From assembly GCA_905479025.1 (NCBI GenBank), contig CAJQKX010000475.1, positions 1 to 6,535 on the forward strand: DNA of 6,535 nt, written 5' to 3'. The position numbers were made by a program, and so were the translations under genes. Position 1 is the stretch's first letter. Every line of letters begins with the position of its first letter. The stretch is from an uncultured Paraglaciecola sp. (GTDB taxonomy: Bacteria > Pseudomonadota > Gammaproteobacteria > Enterobacterales > Alteromonadaceae). The notes beneath the pieces were generated by a model. It was not told where the DNA came from. It saw only the letters and a list, made by a program, of their open reading frames with translations, and did no database searches. Below, piece by piece: positions 5,952 through 6,535 of this stretch.

Positions 5952-6535
5952 TTAACAGAAATCAGCACTTGTCTGATAGAGATTATGCTGTTGAATATAA
6001 TCTAATATCTTTGGCGGTAAAAAATTAGCAACTGATTGATTGTTAGTCAGTAGTTGTCTAATTTTGCTGGATGACACTGTTAATGTTTGAGTATTGGCCA
6101 CATATATACGTCCAGCGAGACTATTATGCAGATCCATTGGATTAAAAGTCTGCCTTGTTTTTAGCAGTGCTTGCAGTTGTGGCACATACTGTTTTAACGA
6201 ATTATCAGCATGGTTTTTTAGTGTTTTTACTGACTCTGCTTTTCTTTCGCACACCACAAAATGACAAAGTTCGAAGAGGGTAGGCCATTTGTGCCATGTC
6301 ATTAGATTCTTCAAGGAGTCGGTGCCGATGAAAAAACACAGGGGTGTATTGGGTTTTGCTGTACGTATTTCTGTTAATGAGTCGACACTAAACGTGGGTT
6401 TTCCCCGATCAATATCTCTGGAGTCAGGGTAAAATAAAACATGATCAGCACAAACTAGTTCTACCATTTTAAGTCTGTCTTCGCTTGACGCAGCGTCTGG
6501 ATTCTTATGGCTGGGAATATAACAAGGCATCAAGG
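5952..6535 (-). CDS. nadD: Nicotinate-nucleotide adenylyltransferase NadD (5' end outside window)
   Basis: NadD adenylates nicotinate mononucleotide with ATP to give deamido-NAD, a late cytoplasmic step of NAD synthesis. About 194 codons are visible. They begin with an L-M-P-C-Y-I-P-S-H-K stretch that matches the family's IPxxxPPHR region, the second substrate-binding segment. Further in are a FFIGTDSL-x-N-L segment followed by W-x-x-W-P, a VVCER segment, and near the C terminus V-S-S-S-K-I-R, which corresponds to the ISxTxIR adenylyl-transfer signature. The protein ends with TAA. The nucleotidyltransferase N-terminal GGTFDPVH motif is absent because the frame runs off the right edge. By comparison with E. 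coli NadD (about 213 aa) some 35-40 residues are missing, so an apparent TTG or ATG start near the edge is not the real one. The rsfS start lies 46 nt downstream. In many gammaproteobacteria nadD precedes rsfS and rlmH, as here. Identity is confident. Confidence 0.93.
   Translation of the reverse strand, partial: LMPCYIPSHKNPDAASSEDRLKMVELVCADHVLFYPDSRDIDRGKPTFSVDSLTEIRTAKPNTPLCFFIGTDSLKNLMTWHKWPTLFELCHFVVCERKAESVKTLKNHADNSLKQYVPQLQALLKTRQTFNPMDLHNSLAGRIYVANTQTLTVSSSKIRQLLTNNQSVANFLPPKILDYIQQHNLYQTSADFC

Overview
The window is a compact, almost wholly coding stretch read entirely from the minus strand. Its gene order matches the conserved gammaproteobacterial cell-elongation cluster. From right to left (the direction of transcription) it holds nadD (5' end cut off by the window edge), rsfS, rlmH, mrdA (PBP2), rodA, mltB and rlpA. 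After rlpA comes about 165 bases of non-coding DNA with a hairpin that looks like a terminator for the run. The sequence is AT-rich by eye. The proteins resemble E. coli orthologues, and rodA-mltB-rlpA lie in succession. Together these suggest a marine gammaproteobacterium of the Alteromonadales type (Alteromonas/Glaciecola/Colwellia-like); that placement is an inference from remembered sequences, not a search.

Functionally the first three genes serve NAD synthesis and ribosome physiology: NadD makes nicotinate adenine dinucleotide, RsfS silences idle 50S subunits, and RlmH methylates 23S rRNA helix 69. The next four serve the sidewall envelope. PBP2 and RodA form the paired transpeptidase/glycosyltransferase of the elongasome, MltB cuts glycan strands, and RlpA is an outer-membrane lipoprotein with DPBB and SPOR domains that acts on denuded glycan, usually at septa. 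Spacings are tight (1-nt overlap mrdA/rodA, 2 nt rlmH/mrdA, 7-8 nt at two other junctions), so most of the run is probably one transcript from a promoter outside the window.

The outstanding feature is in mrdA. The reading frame is complete and collinear with PBP2 for about 647 codons, but codon 336 is an in-frame TAG. It lies two codons after the catalytic S330-T-V-K333 motif. There is no frameshift or indel. All downstream motifs (SxD, KTG) are intact and in the same frame. The gene therefore appears as two adjacent open frames: an N-terminal piece with the membrane anchor and nucleophile, and a C-terminal piece with the rest of the transpeptidase site but no export signal. A base-call error, a recent nonsense mutation, or stop-codon readthrough/suppression would all look like this, and the window alone cannot separate them. 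No mobile elements, CRISPR arrays or RNA genes were seen. Apart from the mrdA amber codon this is an ordinary housekeeping region.
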